A stretch of 64,000 nucleotides of DNA from Deltaproteobacteria bacterium HGW-Deltaproteobacteria-14 (GCA_002841945.1 PHBI01000021.1:1-64000); one strand, 5' to 3'; counted from the first letter of the stretch, positions 53,301 through 63,410 are shown. Notes: generated by a model not told the origin, from the letters alone. Made by a program: numbers and translations.

Positions 53301-53778
53301 CGAGCGCGGCCCGCGTTGGGTCTGAGACGCGGTGCACCGCCTCCAAGGAGTCCAAGGAGAGCGGCAGTGCGCCGGTCATCGCCAGGCCGACAGCCCCCAA
53401 CCACGCGGGCGCGCCGTGCCCGCTGGCGCAGTCGTTCCAGAAGTGTTCGAGCGAGGACACGTCGTCGAGGCGACCGGCCAGCGCCTCGGTGACCACGATG
53501 GCGCCAGCCTCGATGATGGACGAGCGCACGCCGACATAGGCAGAGCCCGCGTCACGGCCGTGACTGCCCGACGCGCCGACGAGGCCGAAGAACAGCCCGA
53601 CCGCGCTCGGCTCGAGCGTGGCGACGACGTGCGCCTCGCGGTCGAGCAGCGCCGCCGGATCATCGTCGCGATCGGCGGCCCCCGCCCATGCAGAGGCGGC
53701 CGCGACCACCCGCCGGAGCGCGGTGTCCACGTCGCGCTGCGTATCAGCCCCCGAGTCGACCATGCGAACATTGGCCAC
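50323..53778 (-). CDS. HEAT-repeat protein with C-terminal DnaJ-type zinc-finger cluster
   Basis: HEAT-like helical repeats; C-terminus 'CTVCHGEGAARCPECGGAGDRPCLRCGG...CQTCRGKGEVAVPCDCAAAGGRVPCELCSGTGRIGCVACEGSG'. Confidence 0.8.
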   Translation of the reverse strand: MANVRMVDSGADTQRDVDTALRRVVAAASAWAGAADRDDDPAALLDREAHVVATLEPSAVGLFFGLVGASGSHGRDAGSAYVGVRSSIIEAGAIVVTEALAGRLDDVSSLEHFWNDCASGHGAPAWLGAVGLAMTGALPLSLDSLEAVHRVSDPTRAALVGFCIGRSARRGDVGARDLVRDAVAAVQDADLVLGIIKGLGDGVWDAGLAWLGETAARAIFDAAEWSHACRGATLVAVASTPDAAIPTLISGLAGCAAHDDARDFLQTALAAAPPESRGALRQVLGARWSRWQPAARAALIVADAGVSELPPDHCVGERSGVVTRAVLRGLEEGSLVVDHAAERRLLRSWADHPDADVRRAVARRLLVSGQIEPQPAGHDDIGELVALPPAALVRNALDQLRAALWTGESDGLVDLARSVPGEERLAAREALFHALDVPNAALRRACVEAIGHIGAATDGPRLMAVARSYRALEGMVAAALRRLNARAQSAALAELYRRRLKWADDDAVDDYCALAGSERVMHLLEALETRFYPGARAGAARAISRTGAHEVVFALRNRGLSDPQEASRVAALQALQELTGSSPSADEVAGYALLFRPTDELTEAVDRARQAGKAALPGLRRTLAKGSWKRRRAACDVLAMIPGREAESTLVETLLDADEDVRMTAMESLLERGWGPTTPHERTLVAVAARHPAKLLEDPAGVDLPTLEQALRLGGYAFRSELLAVMDRLPGWVPAAGCRATIAAIRLQGERAARLDGGVEALLWALEHTWQANPHRARIARGLRGVDGAELAHELTSGGWDWRAREALCQALGRAGDDTGVEALGTCILDDDDDVRKAALGALATIGTEAAAAQVARGFSSPFQEYRELIALALAAVGDAAWPVLGALAADPWWEGRQGAAMTLRGWRGDLQRAADMLVVLATDGEYRVSQPAREGLDAHGLMPRRPAIREAVEHGQVMTIEGIEHWVGAGSGADPDPEIADWLDTMVETIAPDSLPQRLGLIPLFRAEHLAIWLEEAALGRSTRHVGIRLAAADALRALVRRHCTVCHGEGAARCPECGGAGDRPCLRCGGQTIVLAPCPEPDCTARQTMRRIDSRRCQTCRGKGEVAVPCDCAAAGGRVPCELCSGTGRIGCVACEGSGAAPRPVVEPS

Positions 53779-53858
53779 GGAAGGTGCGGTCCCGTCAATT
53801 CCGCCCAGGGCGGCGCCGGCAGCAGCGGGCGCCCCGACCGACCTCCCGCGACCGGACG

Positions 53859-54398
53859 CTACTCCGCCGGGGCGGCGGCGTCCGCGGGAGCGCCCTCGCC
53901 GGCGGGCGCGTCACCAGCGGGCGCGTCACCGGCGGGCCGTGGCTCGCCGCGGACCAGCCGGGACTGCACGAGCTCCTCGTCGAAGCGCACGCCGTTGAGC
54001 CGGACGCACAGGAGGATGTCCACCTGGGCGTGCCTGAGCAGCAGATCGTCGATGATCGCGTGCGCCATCTCGTCCTCGATCCGCTCGATCGCCTCCACGT
54101 CCTCGTTGATGGTCCGGACGTGGGTCACCATCTCCTCGTAGAGCTTCGCGTGCCCTTCGTTCCAATGGATGATCAGCAGGTTGGCGAACAGCTCGTGACC
54201 CGGCTCGGCGATGATCTCCTTGTCGATGATCTTGCGAACCAGGGCGCGACCGATCTTCTCAGGCCGGAGGCCCTTGAAGTAGCGAAAGTGAAACGCCTTG
54301 TCCGCGCGCGCCACCTCGGCGGCGAGGCGCTTGGCCTTCACGTGGCGGACGATCTCGTCCATGTGGTCCGAGATGGAGCGGAGCGCGGCGATCGGCAT
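53859..54398 (-). CDS. Hypothetical protein with PAGDA-repeat tail
   Basis: 'MPIAALRSISDHMDEIVRHVKAKRLAAEVARADKAFHFRYFKGLRPEKIGRALVRKIIDKEI'; tail PAGDAPAGDAPAGEGAP from near-identical 15-bp repeats. Confidence 0.65.
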   Translation of the reverse strand: MPIAALRSISDHMDEIVRHVKAKRLAAEVARADKAFHFRYFKGLRPEKIGRALVRKIIDKEIIAEPGHELFANLLIIHWNEGHAKLYEEMVTHVRTINEDVEAIERIEDEMAHAIIDDLLLRHAQVDILLCVRLNGVRFDEELVQSRLVRGEPRPAGDAPAGDAPAGEGAPADAAAPAE

Positions 54399-54698
54399 GA
54401 CGACCTCTTGACCTGGGACGGCGGCCGGGGTGCGGCGCACGCGGGCACCCGACCGGATGATGCCCGCTTCGCCCCTGGGGGGGGCCGCCCGTGGGGCGGC
54501 GCGAAGCTGGCCGATGGCGGCGCGTAAGGTCGCTCGAAGCGCGCGCCGTTGCAACCCCGTAACGGACCCGATCAGAACGCCGCGCGGCGAGATCTCCGCG
54601 ACACCTCGAGCCAAGCTCGCCTCGCTGCGCTCCGCTTGGGGTCCGAGTGAGACCGAACCGGCCGCTCGCGCGGCCTGGGACATCGCCCCAGGGCCTCG

Positions 54699-55679
54699 CT
54701 AGAGGACGTGCCGAACCGGGTCGAGGAGCCGGGCGACGAAGCCCGGGACCGCCGCCGCGAGCGGGTCGGCGTCAGCGTGCGCCGACTCGGCGCGGAGCCA
54801 GGCTATCGTGGCGTCGATGGCGCCGAGCCGGTGGAGGAGCGCGAGCGCCTCTTCGACCATCGCGGGGGTCGTCTCCGCCCGCGGCGCGCGCACGATCGCG
54901 AGCAGGCGCGTGACCGCCTCGACGTCGCCGTGCTCGACCGCCCAGGCCACGGGGAACGATATCTTCCCCTCGGCGATGTCCGTCGCGCGCTGATCGCGCC
55001 CCTTGTCTCCGACGAGATCGAGCAGGTCGTCCTGGACCTGAAAGAGCAGGCCGACGCGACGACCGAAGCGCCCGGCCGCGACCCTCGCGCCATCGTCACG
55101 CCCCGCGGCGAACACGCCCGCGCTGATGCATGCGGCGAACAGCGCCGCGGTCTTGCCGGCGGCCATCCGCTCCCAGCTCGCCAAGCTGGGGGCGAGGTGA
55201 TCGGGATCCGACGTCGGCAGCTGCAGCTGGAACTCGAGCGCCTGCCCGCCGATCACGCCGGACATCGCGTCGAGGGCCTGGGAGACGAAGGCGAGCCCCC
55301 GCGGCGCGGACGCGACCCGGGCGAGCCCCCGAAAGAAGAGCGCGTCACCCACGTTGATCGCCTGCGCGGCACCCCACCGACTCCAGACCGTGGGCTGGCC
55401 GCGCCGGAGGGTGTCTCCGTCCTGGAGGTCGTCGTGGACGAGGGTCGCGTTGTGGAGCAGCTCCAAGCCGACGCCGAGATCCAAGGCGTCGCTCGCGTCT
55501 CCACCGAGGTTCGCGCAGACCCACACCGGCAGCAGCGCGCGGAGGCGCTTGCCGCCCGTCGCGAGGTGGTAGCGCGCCGCGGAGTCGATGAAATCGGCGC
55601 CGCCCACGCTCTCCTCGAGGCGACGTGTCACCTCCGGGCCATAGCGCGCGCGGATCCCGGCGAGCTCGAGCGCTACCAC
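54699..55679 (-). CDS. Polyprenyl diphosphate synthase
   Basis: 'GGKRLRALLPVWVCANLGG', 'LLHNATLVHDDLQDGDTLRRGQPTVW', 'LLFQVQDDLLDLVGD'. Confidence 0.93.
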   Translation of the reverse strand: MVALELAGIRARYGPEVTRRLEESVGGADFIDSAARYHLATGGKRLRALLPVWVCANLGGDASDALDLGVGLELLHNATLVHDDLQDGDTLRRGQPTVWSRWGAAQAINVGDALFFRGLARVASAPRGLAFVSQALDAMSGVIGGQALEFQLQLPTSDPDHLAPSLASWERMAAGKTAALFAACISAGVFAAGRDDGARVAAGRFGRRVGLLFQVQDDLLDLVGDKGRDQRATDIAEGKISFPVAWAVEHGDVEAVTRLLAIVRAPRAETTPAMVEEALALLHRLGAIDATIAWLRAESAHADADPLAAAVPGFVARLLDPVRHVL

Positions 55680-55680
55680 C

Positions 55681-56640
55681 TCAGCCCACCTCTTCGACCG
55701 CCAGCTCCGCCGCGGGGAAGCCTACGTCCAGGCGCTCGAAGCCCAGGTCGGCTGCGGCGCGGGTCGCTCGCTCGATCACGTCGATCCGATCGGACAGCGC
55801 CCAGAGGCAGTCGCCACCACCGGCCCCGGAGGTCCGGCCGATCGCTCCAGCGTCCTCGACCGCCGCCAGGAGCTGCATCTGACCGCCTGCATAGATGCCG
55901 ATCTCACCCGCGCGGTCGAACGCGTCGAGCTCCTCCTGCACCTGCGCGGCCGCGGTGAGGATGCGCCCGATGTCGCCGGCCACCCACGCGTCCATCAACT
56001 CTCGCGTCTCCTCGCCCAGCGGGCCCAGGTAGGCGCGCATGTCCTCGGGGTCCTCGGCCTGCCAGCACGCGACGCGGTCGAGCAGCGCCACCGTGGAGGC
56101 GCCGGTCCCGGTGAAGAAGACCGCCGCGTGAAGTCCGCTCGGCCAGTCGACGCGGCGGCACAGGAGGCGACCGTTTCGGTTGTCGAACAGCGTGACGCCG
56201 CCGGTCATCACCGTCGCGACGTCGTAGCCGCTGCCGCGGCCCCCCTGCACGCTGCGGTGCAGCTCAACCACATCGCCAATCGACGTCGAATGCGCCCCAG
56301 ACAGCCTTCGCAGCGCGACAAGAACCGCCGCGCTGAGCGCCGCGGAGCCGCCAAAGCCGGGTTTCTTCGCCCCTACGCCCAGATCACCGCGGATGACGAC
56401 GCGTCCGCCCGGGGGGAGGCCCTCCACCACCTCGAGGGCGCGCGCGACGATGGGGACCGTCTCGGGTTCGGCGTCGACGAGGCCGAGCGCCTCGGAGCTC
56501 ACCCGCCAGTCGGAGCCAAGGCTGTCTACCTCGACCGTCAACCGCCGGTCGATCGCGACGGCCAGCGCGACCCCGCCCGGGCCAGAGACCGTGTATTCTC
56601 CGGCCAACATCAGCTTGCCGGGGGCGCTTGCGCGGATCAC
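55681..56640 (-). CDS. GHMP kinase, likely phosphomevalonate kinase
   Basis: 'IRASAPGKLMLAGEYTVSGPGGVALAVAIDRR', 'KKPGFGGSAALSAAVLVALRRL'; GTG start overlapping the mvaD stop. Confidence 0.78.
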   Translation of the reverse strand: MIRASAPGKLMLAGEYTVSGPGGVALAVAIDRRLTVEVDSLGSDWRVSSEALGLVDAEPETVPIVARALEVVEGLPPGGRVVIRGDLGVGAKKPGFGGSAALSAAVLVALRRLSGAHSTSIGDVVELHRSVQGGRGSGYDVATVMTGGVTLFDNRNGRLLCRRVDWPSGLHAAVFFTGTGASTVALLDRVACWQAEDPEDMRAYLGPLGEETRELMDAWVAGDIGRILTAAAQVQEELDAFDRAGEIGIYAGGQMQLLAAVEDAGAIGRTSGAGGGDCLWALSDRIDVIERATRAAADLGFERLDVGFPAAELAVEEVG

Positions 56641-57641
56641 GGACGCTCCTGAGTCACGAGGCGAACGATCACGCCCTGTCCCGGGCGCGCAACGAACGTA
56701 TGCGCCACGCCGGGGATCGGCGTCAATCGCCGTGACACGGCCTCGACGTCCGCGCCGGCACAGAAAACCTTGACGTTGGGTCCTGCGTCCATCGTGAATC
56801 CGCACGGTAACCCGTCTGCACGGATCCGCTCAACCTCACGCAGGACGGCGAGCGTCGCAGGCTGCCAATACAGCACCGGCGGATCGGCGCCGAGGGCGGA
56901 GGCATGCATCCGCATCGTCGAACGCTCCATCGCCGCGACCAGCGACGGAAAGTCGCGCGCCGTGAGCGCGTCGAGCGCCTCGCGGAACGTCTCGGCGGCC
57001 TGGCCCACCCAGCCCGCGTAGAGCGGCGAGGTGCGCGTCGTCCGCTCCATCGCGGCGCGCGAGCCGATGGCCTTGGGGCCGGTGCCGACGACGGCGATCA
57101 CGACGGCGAGGTCCCAGTGCTCGACCGGGGCGACCGGGCGAGCGCTCCTGCCCTCCCACGCCACCCAGCCCCCGAACACGCTGCGGCTCGCGCTCCCGGA
57201 TCCGAGGCGCGCGAGCTCGCTCAGGGCGTCAGGCGCCAGATCGAGGCCAGCGCAGCGCGCCGCCGCCGCGGCGAGCGCCGCCATCGAGGACGCCGACGAG
57301 GCGAGGCCGGCCGCCGTCGGGACGTGGTTCACGCTGTCGACGCGAAACGGGGCGGCGACGTCCGCCAGCGCCCGGACGCGATCGAGGATCACGCGGGCGC
57401 GAGCCGTCCCCCCCGGGTCGAGCTCGACGCCGTTCAGGAACACGCGGTCGACCTCCGCGTCGGGATCGAAGGCGACCCGCGTGACGGTGTAGAGCCCGTC
57501 GAGGGTCAGCGAGAGGCTCGGGACGGCCGGGAGGTTCTTGTCCTCGGGCAGCTCGCCCGGCGCCTTGCCCCAGTACTTGATGAGCGCGATGTTCACGTTC
57601 GCGCGGGCCTCGACCGCCCCTTCGACGACGAGCTCGGTCAT
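56637..57641 (-). CDS. mvaD: Diphosphomevalonate decarboxylase
   Basis: 'ARANVNIALIKYWGKAPGELPEDKNLPAVPSLSLTLDGLYT', 'NHVPTAAGLASSASSMAALAAAA'. Confidence 0.93.
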   Translation of the reverse strand: MTELVVEGAVEARANVNIALIKYWGKAPGELPEDKNLPAVPSLSLTLDGLYTVTRVAFDPDAEVDRVFLNGVELDPGGTARARVILDRVRALADVAAPFRVDSVNHVPTAAGLASSASSMAALAAAAARCAGLDLAPDALSELARLGSGSASRSVFGGWVAWEGRSARPVAPVEHWDLAVVIAVVGTGPKAIGSRAAMERTTRTSPLYAGWVGQAAETFREALDALTARDFPSLVAAMERSTMRMHASALGADPPVLYWQPATLAVLREVERIRADGLPCGFTMDAGPNVKVFCAGADVEAVSRRLTPIPGVAHTFVARPGQGVIVRLVTQERP

Positions 57642-57705
57642 TGCGACACGCCCCGCGCCGGGCGGGTCGTCTTGCTGCGGAGCGGGAAACACGTCGCGGC
57701 GGCGC

Positions 57706-58569
57706 TCATGCTGGGAAGACCTCCTGAGCCCCAGCGTGCCGAAGCGCGGCGCGGAGGTCCAGGCTCTTCGGCGCGAGGATCAACACCGCGCCCCCCATCC
57801 CGGCGCCGGTCAGCTTGGCCCCCCAGGCGCCGCTCTCTCGGGCGGCCTGGCAGACGGCGTCGAGGGCGGGCGTGCTCACGCCCACCTCGACGAGCCGCTC
57901 GTGACCGGCGTTCAAGAGGGCTCCGAGGCGCTCCCACGCCCCCGCGACGAGCCAGCCCCGGGCGCGCTCGGCGTCCTCGCGGGACGCCGTGAGCAGGGCG
58001 TCGAAGCGCGCTCGGTGCGCGTCCCGCCAGCGGGCGACGGCTTCGACCGCGATCCGCGTCGACGGCCCGGGCGGGGTCATCGCGATCCACAGCGGGCAAT
58101 CATGGGCCGCCTCGACCGGGGTGACCGTCCCCGCCTCGAACCAAACCGGCTGGCCATACGCCGCGACGGCGTCGTCGACCCCCGATGGCCGCCCGTGCGC
58201 CAGCCGCTCGAGGTCGTGGGCGATGTGGCGAACGTCCTCCTGTTCGCTGACCCCGAGGGCGCGCACCATCGCCACCGCGAGCGCCGCCGAGCTGCCCAGG
58301 CCGCTCCCGATGGGGAGGGTCCCCGCTAGCTCGAGCGTGATCGCGTCCGGGTCGAGCCCCAGGTGCGCGAGCATCGCGCGGAGGTGACCGACCGCCGCCG
58401 GGGCGCACCGCCACGGGCCAGCCCCGGGGGCGACGCGGACGACGACCTCGCGGCCGCGCACCGGGACCGCCAGCGCGGGCGCGCCGTGGACCACGAAGTG
58501 TTCCCCCAGCACGATCGCCTTCCCGGGCGCCGAGCCAACGCCCGGACCCGTCGGCGGGGACAAGACCAT
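57706..58569 (-). CDS. Mevalonate kinase
   Basis: 'GSAPGKAIVLGEHFVVHGAPALAVPV', 'LPIGSGLGSSAALAVAMVRAL', 'AKLTGAGMGGAVLILAP'. Confidence 0.9.
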   Translation of the reverse strand: MVLSPPTGPGVGSAPGKAIVLGEHFVVHGAPALAVPVRGREVVVRVAPGAGPWRCAPAAVGHLRAMLAHLGLDPDAITLELAGTLPIGSGLGSSAALAVAMVRALGVSEQEDVRHIAHDLERLAHGRPSGVDDAVAAYGQPVWFEAGTVTPVEAAHDCPLWIAMTPPGPSTRIAVEAVARWRDAHRARFDALLTASREDAERARGWLVAGAWERLGALLNAGHERLVEVGVSTPALDAVCQAARESGAWGAKLTGAGMGGAVLILAPKSLDLRAALRHAGAQEVFPA

Positions 58570-58705
58570 CACGCTCCTCCGTCGCGGTGACCGGGCTCCC
58601 CACAGGGCCGCAATCCACATCTGTTCATCACAGCGCCTGGCGACAGGAGACTGGTGTCGTGCGGCGCCGCGACCGCCGCCGGGACGGTCGCGGCGGGTGC
58701 CGCGA

Positions 58706-61700
58706 TCAGCTACAGCCGGTGGTCGAGCCACAGGTGAGGCACTTGAGGCAGGTGCCGTTGCGCACCAGCGTCATGTGGCCGCACTCGCCGCACGCGTCGC
58801 CCTCGTAGCCCTTCATGCGGGCGACGTTCACGGCGCTGCCGGCGCCGGTGCTCGTGCCCGTCATCTGCAGGCCGCCACCGCTGACGATCTGCAGCCCACC
58901 GCCGGGCGCGGCGGTCGCGGCGCGCGGCGGCGCCTCGTGCTTCGGCGCGCCCGCGAGATCGATGTGCCCGGAGCGGGGGACCAGCGGGCGCGACCCGACC
59001 TCGTCGACCCCGCTCTGGAGATCGTCGGGCTTCACCTGCGCGAGCTCGTGCCGACCGAGGTAGGTCACGGCGAGCTCGCGGAAGATGTAGTCGATGATCG
59101 AGGTGGACAGCTTGATGTAGGGGTTGCCCTGCACCATCCCGTTGGGCTCGAAGCGAGTGAAGAGGAAGGCGTCGACGTACTCCTCGAGGGGCACGCCGTG
59201 CTGCAGACCCAGCGACACCGCGATGGCGAAGCAGTTCATCATGCTGCGGAAGGCGGCGCCCTCCTTGTGCATGTCGAGGAAGATCTCGCCGAGCGTGCCG
59301 TCCTCGTACTCGCCGGTGCGCAGATACACGTTGTGGCCACCGATCGAGGCCTTCTGGGTGTATCCGGCGCGCCGGAACGGGAGCTTGCGGCGCCTCGCCC
59401 CCCACCGCTCGATCGCGCGCTCGACGCGCTCGACCGGCGACGGCAGCGCGGCGTTGAAGTCGTCGGCGTCGTCGAGGCCGAAGTCGTCCGACGACGAGGT
59501 GGACAGCGGCTGGCTGAGCTTGGAGCCGTCCCGGTACAGCGCGTTCGCCTTGACCCCGAGCTTCCAGCTCAGCATGTAGGCGTGCTTGACCGACTCGACG
59601 GTGGCGTCGTTGGGGAGGTTGATCGTCTTCGAGATGGCGCCCGACAGAAACGGCTGGGCGGCGGCCATCATGCGGATGTGCGCGTCGGGGGCGATGTAGC
59701 GCGTGCCGTAGCGGCCGCACTTGTTGGCGCAGTCGAAGACCGGCAGGTGGTGGGCCTTGAGCCCCGGGGCCCCCTCGACGGTCATGCGACCGCAGATGAC
59801 GTCGTTGGCGGCCTGGATCTCTGCGCGCGAGAAGCCGAGCTCGGCGAGGAGATCGAAGTCCGGAGCGTCGAGCCGCTCGCGGGGGATGCCGAGGGCGCCG
59901 GTGATGACGTCCGCGCCGATGATCCACTGGTTGAAGGCGAAGCCGATCTCGAAGGCGCGCCCGAGCTCGTCGTCGAGGCGGTCGAGGACGTCCGCCGGGA
60001 ACCCCTTGGCCAGCAGGGCCTCCCGGTTCACGTAAGGGGCGTCCGCGAGCTTGCCGGTGCCCTTGCAGTACGTGACGACGCCCTCGGCGACCTCCTGGGA
60101 GTAGCCGAGGCGGACGAGCGCCTCGGGCACCGACTGGTTGATGATGCGGAAGTAGCCACCGCCAGCGAGCTTCTTGAACTTCACGAGGGCGAAGTCCGGC
60201 TCGATGCCCGTGGTGTCGCAGTCCATCACGAGGCCGATGGTCCCCGTGGGGGCGATGACCGTGGTCTGCGCGTTGCGGTAGCCGTGCGCCTCGCCGAGCT
60301 CGAGCGCGCGGTCCCAGGCGATCTGGGCGGCGGCGAGGAGCGGCTTCGGGCTGTAGCGGGGGTCGATCCCGACCGGGGTCGTCGACAGCCCCTCGTACGC
60401 GTCGTCTTTGGCGTTGTAGGCGGCGCGGCGGTGGTTGCGGATGACCCGCAGCATGTCCTCGCGGTTGTCGGCGAAGGCCGGGAACGGTCCGAGCTGCTGG
60501 GCCATCTCGGCGCTCGTCGCGTAGGAGACGCCGGTCATGAGCGCGGTGATGGCCCCGCAGGTGGCGCGACCCTCGTCCGAGTTGTACGGGACGCCGCTGA
60601 CCATCAGCAGGGTGCCGATGTTCGCGTAGCCGAGGCCGAGGGTGCGGTAGGCGAACGAGAGCTCGGCGATGCGGCGCGACGGGAACTGGGCCATCAGGAC
60701 CGAGATCTCGAGCACGATCGTCCACAGCCGCACCGAGTGCGTGTAGCTGTCGATGTCGAAGGTCCCGTCCACGCGGCGGAACTTCATCAGGTTGGCGCTG
60801 GCGAGGTTGCAGGCCGTGTCGTCGAGGAACATGTACTCGGAGCACGGGTTCGAGGCGTTGATCCGCCCACCCTTGGGGCACGTGTGCCACTCGTTGATGG
60901 TGGTGTCGTACTGCAGGCCCGGGTCGGCGCAGCTCCAGGCGGCGTAGGCGACCTGGTCCCACAGGTCAGAGGCCTTGACCGTGCGCGCCACCTTGCCGTC
61001 GGTGCGGCGCAGCAGATCCCAATCGCCCCCGGTCTCGACCGCGCGCATGAAGGCGTTGGTCACGCGGACGGAGTTGTTGGAGTTCTGCCCGCTGACGGTG
61101 AAGTAGGCCTCGGAGTCCCAGTTCGTGTCGTACTCGGGGAAGTAGATCTCCTTGATACCCTGCTCGCCCATCTGGGCCACGCGACGGATGTAGCTGTCGC
61201 TGATGCCGGCCTCGCGGGCCTCGCGCACGGCCGTGGCGAACTCGGGGTTCTTCTTGGCCTTGGCGCTCTCGCCGTTGAGCCCCTTGCGCTTGCCAGCGGA
61301 GATGGCCCCGAGGATCGCGTTGAGGTGCCGGTTGTAGCTGCGCGCTCCGAGGACGAGGCTCGCGACCTTCTGCTCCTCGTGGACCTTCCAGTTGACGTAG
61401 TTCTCGATGTCCGGGTGATCGATGTCGAGGGTCACCATCTTGGCAGCCCGACGGGTCGTGCCACCGGACTTGATGGCCCCGGCGGCGCGATCGCCGATCT
61501 TGAGGAAGCTCATCAGCCCGCTCGAGCGCCCGCCGCCGCTGAGCGGCTCGCCCTCGCCCCGGAGCGCCGAGAAGTTGGTGCCGGTGCCCGAGCCGTACTT
61601 GAAGAGGCGCGCCTCACGGACCCAGAGGTCCATGATGCCGCCCTCGTTCACCAAGTCGTCGTCCACCGACTGGATGAAGCATGCGTGAGGCTGCGGACGC

Positions 61701-62275
61701 TGGTAGGCGGTCTCGCTGGGCCGCGCCTCCCCCGTCTCCGCGTCGACGTACCAGTGCCCCTGCGCCGGCCCGTCGATGCCGTAGGCCCAGTGGAGCCCGG
61801 TGTTGAACCACTGGGGCGAGTTCGGAGCGACCATCTGGGTCGCGAGCATGTAGCAGTGCTCGTCGAAGAAGGCCCGCGCGTCGTCTTCGCCGTCGAAGTA
61901 GCCGTGCTTGTAGCCCCAGTAGGTCCAGCACCCGGCCAGGCGCCGGAAGACCTGCCGCGAGTCGCTCTCGCCGACGTAGCGCTGCTCCTCGGGCAGCTTG
62001 GCGAGCTTCTTCGCGTCCGCCTCGGAGCGCCGGAGCCAGCTCGGCACGCCGTCCTCGTCCACCGCCCGCAGGACCGCGGGGATGCCCGCCTTGCGGAAGT
62101 ACTTCTGCGCGAGCACGTCGAGCGCCACCTGCGACCACCCGGCGGGGACCTGCACGGCGGGCGCCTCGAAGACGACGGTGCCGTCCGGGTTGGCGATGCG
62201 TGACGCGCGGGTCGCGAACACGATCGAGTGGAACGGGTCCTGGCCTTGCTGAGTGTAGCGACGGACGATCTTCAT
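58706..62275 (-). CDS. nrdJ: Adenosylcobalamin-dependent (class II) ribonucleoside-diphosphate reductase
   Basis: 1189 aa; '[23 protein letters not shown]', '[23 protein letters not shown]', C-terminal '[28 protein letters not shown]'. Confidence 0.93.
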   Translation of the reverse strand: MKIVRRYTQQGQDPFHSIVFATRASRIANPDGTVVFEAPAVQVPAGWSQVALDVLAQKYFRKAGIPAVLRAVDEDGVPSWLRRSEADAKKLAKLPEEQRYVGESDSRQVFRRLAGCWTYWGYKHGYFDGEDDARAFFDEHCYMLATQMVAPNSPQWFNTGLHWAYGIDGPAQGHWYVDAETGEARPSETAYQRPQPHACFIQSVDDDLVNEGGIMDLWVREARLFKYGSGTGTNFSALRGEGEPLSGGGRSSGLMSFLKIGDRAAGAIKSGGTTRRAAKMVTLDIDHPDIENYVNWKVHEEQKVASLVLGARSYNRHLNAILGAISAGKRKGLNGESAKAKKNPEFATAVREAREAGISDSYIRRVAQMGEQGIKEIYFPEYDTNWDSEAYFTVSGQNSNNSVRVTNAFMRAVETGGDWDLLRRTDGKVARTVKASDLWDQVAYAAWSCADPGLQYDTTINEWHTCPKGGRINASNPCSEYMFLDDTACNLASANLMKFRRVDGTFDIDSYTHSVRLWTIVLEISVLMAQFPSRRIAELSFAYRTLGLGYANIGTLLMVSGVPYNSDEGRATCGAITALMTGVSYATSAEMAQQLGPFPAFADNREDMLRVIRNHRRAAYNAKDDAYEGLSTTPVGIDPRYSPKPLLAAAQIAWDRALELGEAHGYRNAQTTVIAPTGTIGLVMDCDTTGIEPDFALVKFKKLAGGGYFRIINQSVPEALVRLGYSQEVAEGVVTYCKGTGKLADAPYVNREALLAKGFPADVLDRLDDELGRAFEIGFAFNQWIIGADVITGALGIPRERLDAPDFDLLAELGFSRAEIQAANDVICGRMTVEGAPGLKAHHLPVFDCANKCGRYGTRYIAPDAHIRMMAAAQPFLSGAISKTINLPNDATVESVKHAYMLSWKLGVKANALYRDGSKLSQPLSTSSSDDFGLDDADDFNAALPSPVERVERAIERWGARRRKLPFRRAGYTQKASIGGHNVYLRTGEYEDGTLGEIFLDMHKEGAAFRSMMNCFAIAVSLGLQHGVPLEEYVDAFLFTRFEPNGMVQGNPYIKLSTSIIDYIFRELAVTYLGRHELAQVKPDDLQSGVDEVGSRPLVPRSGHIDLAGAPKHEAPPRAATAAPGGGLQIVSGGGLQMTGTSTGAGSAVNVARMKGYEGDACGECGHMTLVRNGTCLKCLTCGSTTGCS

Positions 62276-62730
62276 AGGATGCTCGACTGGGTTCGGGGGA
62301 CCAGCGATTTCGGAGCGCAGCCAGCTATCGCATCGCGATGCAATGCAACACAGAGGCGGCGCAGTTCAGTGTGACGCGTACGCAGCGCGTCCTGTCGGGA
62401 AGAGGACGCGGTTGCGGAATCGATTGTCTCACCAGGTGACTGACACCTGATGCCTTGGTTCGGCCCGTGGCTTCTGTGTGAGACGGGAGTCATTCATGGA
62501 ACAAGCCCGGGCGGTCGTCAACGGAAAGCCCGGTCCAAAGAACAACATCTTGCGTAACCACCGTCAAAAAAACCCTCTATCTTGGGCCATATATGGCACC
62601 GGCCGCCAGAATCGCGAACCGTCATCGTCTCGTTGCGGTGCTGTCACCGAGTCATCCCATAGATGGGCGCCACTTGCGGAACGCAAACGGGCCAAATCCG
62701 CAACTCACCAGAAACGGGAGCGATCCGTGT

Positions 62731-62766
62731 CCACAGGCCGCTGGCCTGCCTGTCGATGGCCTGTGG
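62731..62766. repeat. Perfect 9-bp inverted repeat upstream of smpB
   Basis: CCACAGGCC-(18 nt)-GGCCTGTGG. Confidence 0.6.
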
Positions 62767-62930
62767 AAGCCGGTCGGCAACCCGCCGGAACCACGCCACG
62801 ATCCGGGCTCTCGCCGCGCTGTCGCACCGCGCGGCGGGTCGGCCCGCGCGAGACCGGGGCCTTGCGCAGGGTACGTGGCGGCGCTATGGGAGCGCTCCGC
62901 GGATGAACGCGGACGGGACGGGAGGGCGAC

Positions 62931-63410
62931 GTGGCGCGGCAAGCCCAGGGCAAGGATGCGGGCGAGAAGAACGCGGCGGTGAACCGTCGCGCGCGGCACG
63001 AGTTCGAGATCGAGGAGCGCTTCGAGGCGGGAATCGCGCTCCTCGGGAGCGAGGTGAAGTCGCTCCGCGACGGAGCGGTCACCCTCGGCGATGGCTACAT
63101 CGCGACCCAGGGCGATGACCTGATGCTGCTCAACGTCCACATCAGCGAGTACGCCAACGCGAACCGGCACAACCACGAGCCGATGCGACCGCGCAAGCTG
63201 CTCCTGCACCGCAAGGAGATCGAGCACATCGCCGAGGCCATCCAGGAGAAGGGGCGCACCGCCGTGCCGCTCCGGATCTACTTCAAGCACGGCCTGGCCA
63301 AGCTGGAGATCGGCCTCGGTCGTGGCAAGAGGACCTACGACAAGCGGCACGATCTCAAAGAGCGTGACGCCAAGCGCGAGATGGACCGCGCCCGAGCAGA
63401 GAACGACTGA
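62931..63410 (+). CDS. smpB: SsrA-binding protein SmpB
   Basis: 'NRRARHEFEIEERFEAGIALLGSEVKSLRDGAVTLGDGYI...EPMRPRKLLLHRKEIEHI...KRTYDKRHDLKERDAKREMDRA'; GTG start. Confidence 0.95.
   Translation: MARQAQGKDAGEKNAAVNRRARHEFEIEERFEAGIALLGSEVKSLRDGAVTLGDGYIATQGDDLMLLNVHISEYANANRHNHEPMRPRKLLLHRKEIEHIAEAIQEKGRTAVPLRIYFKHGLAKLEIGLGRGKRTYDKRHDLKERDAKREMDRARAEND

Noticed and set aside
58697-62203. 1168-aa plus-strand ORF opposite nrdJ
   Set aside because: Antisense artefact; nrdJ is unambiguous on the minus strand.
62276-62480. Cobalamin riboswitch in front of B12-dependent nrdJ
   Set aside because: Looked for a B12 box on the minus strand and did not find one; not claimed without an Infernal search.
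62478-62906. 142-aa ORF upstream of smpB
   Set aside because: No recognisable domain, overlaps several hairpins and runs into the smpB leader; insufficient coding evidence.
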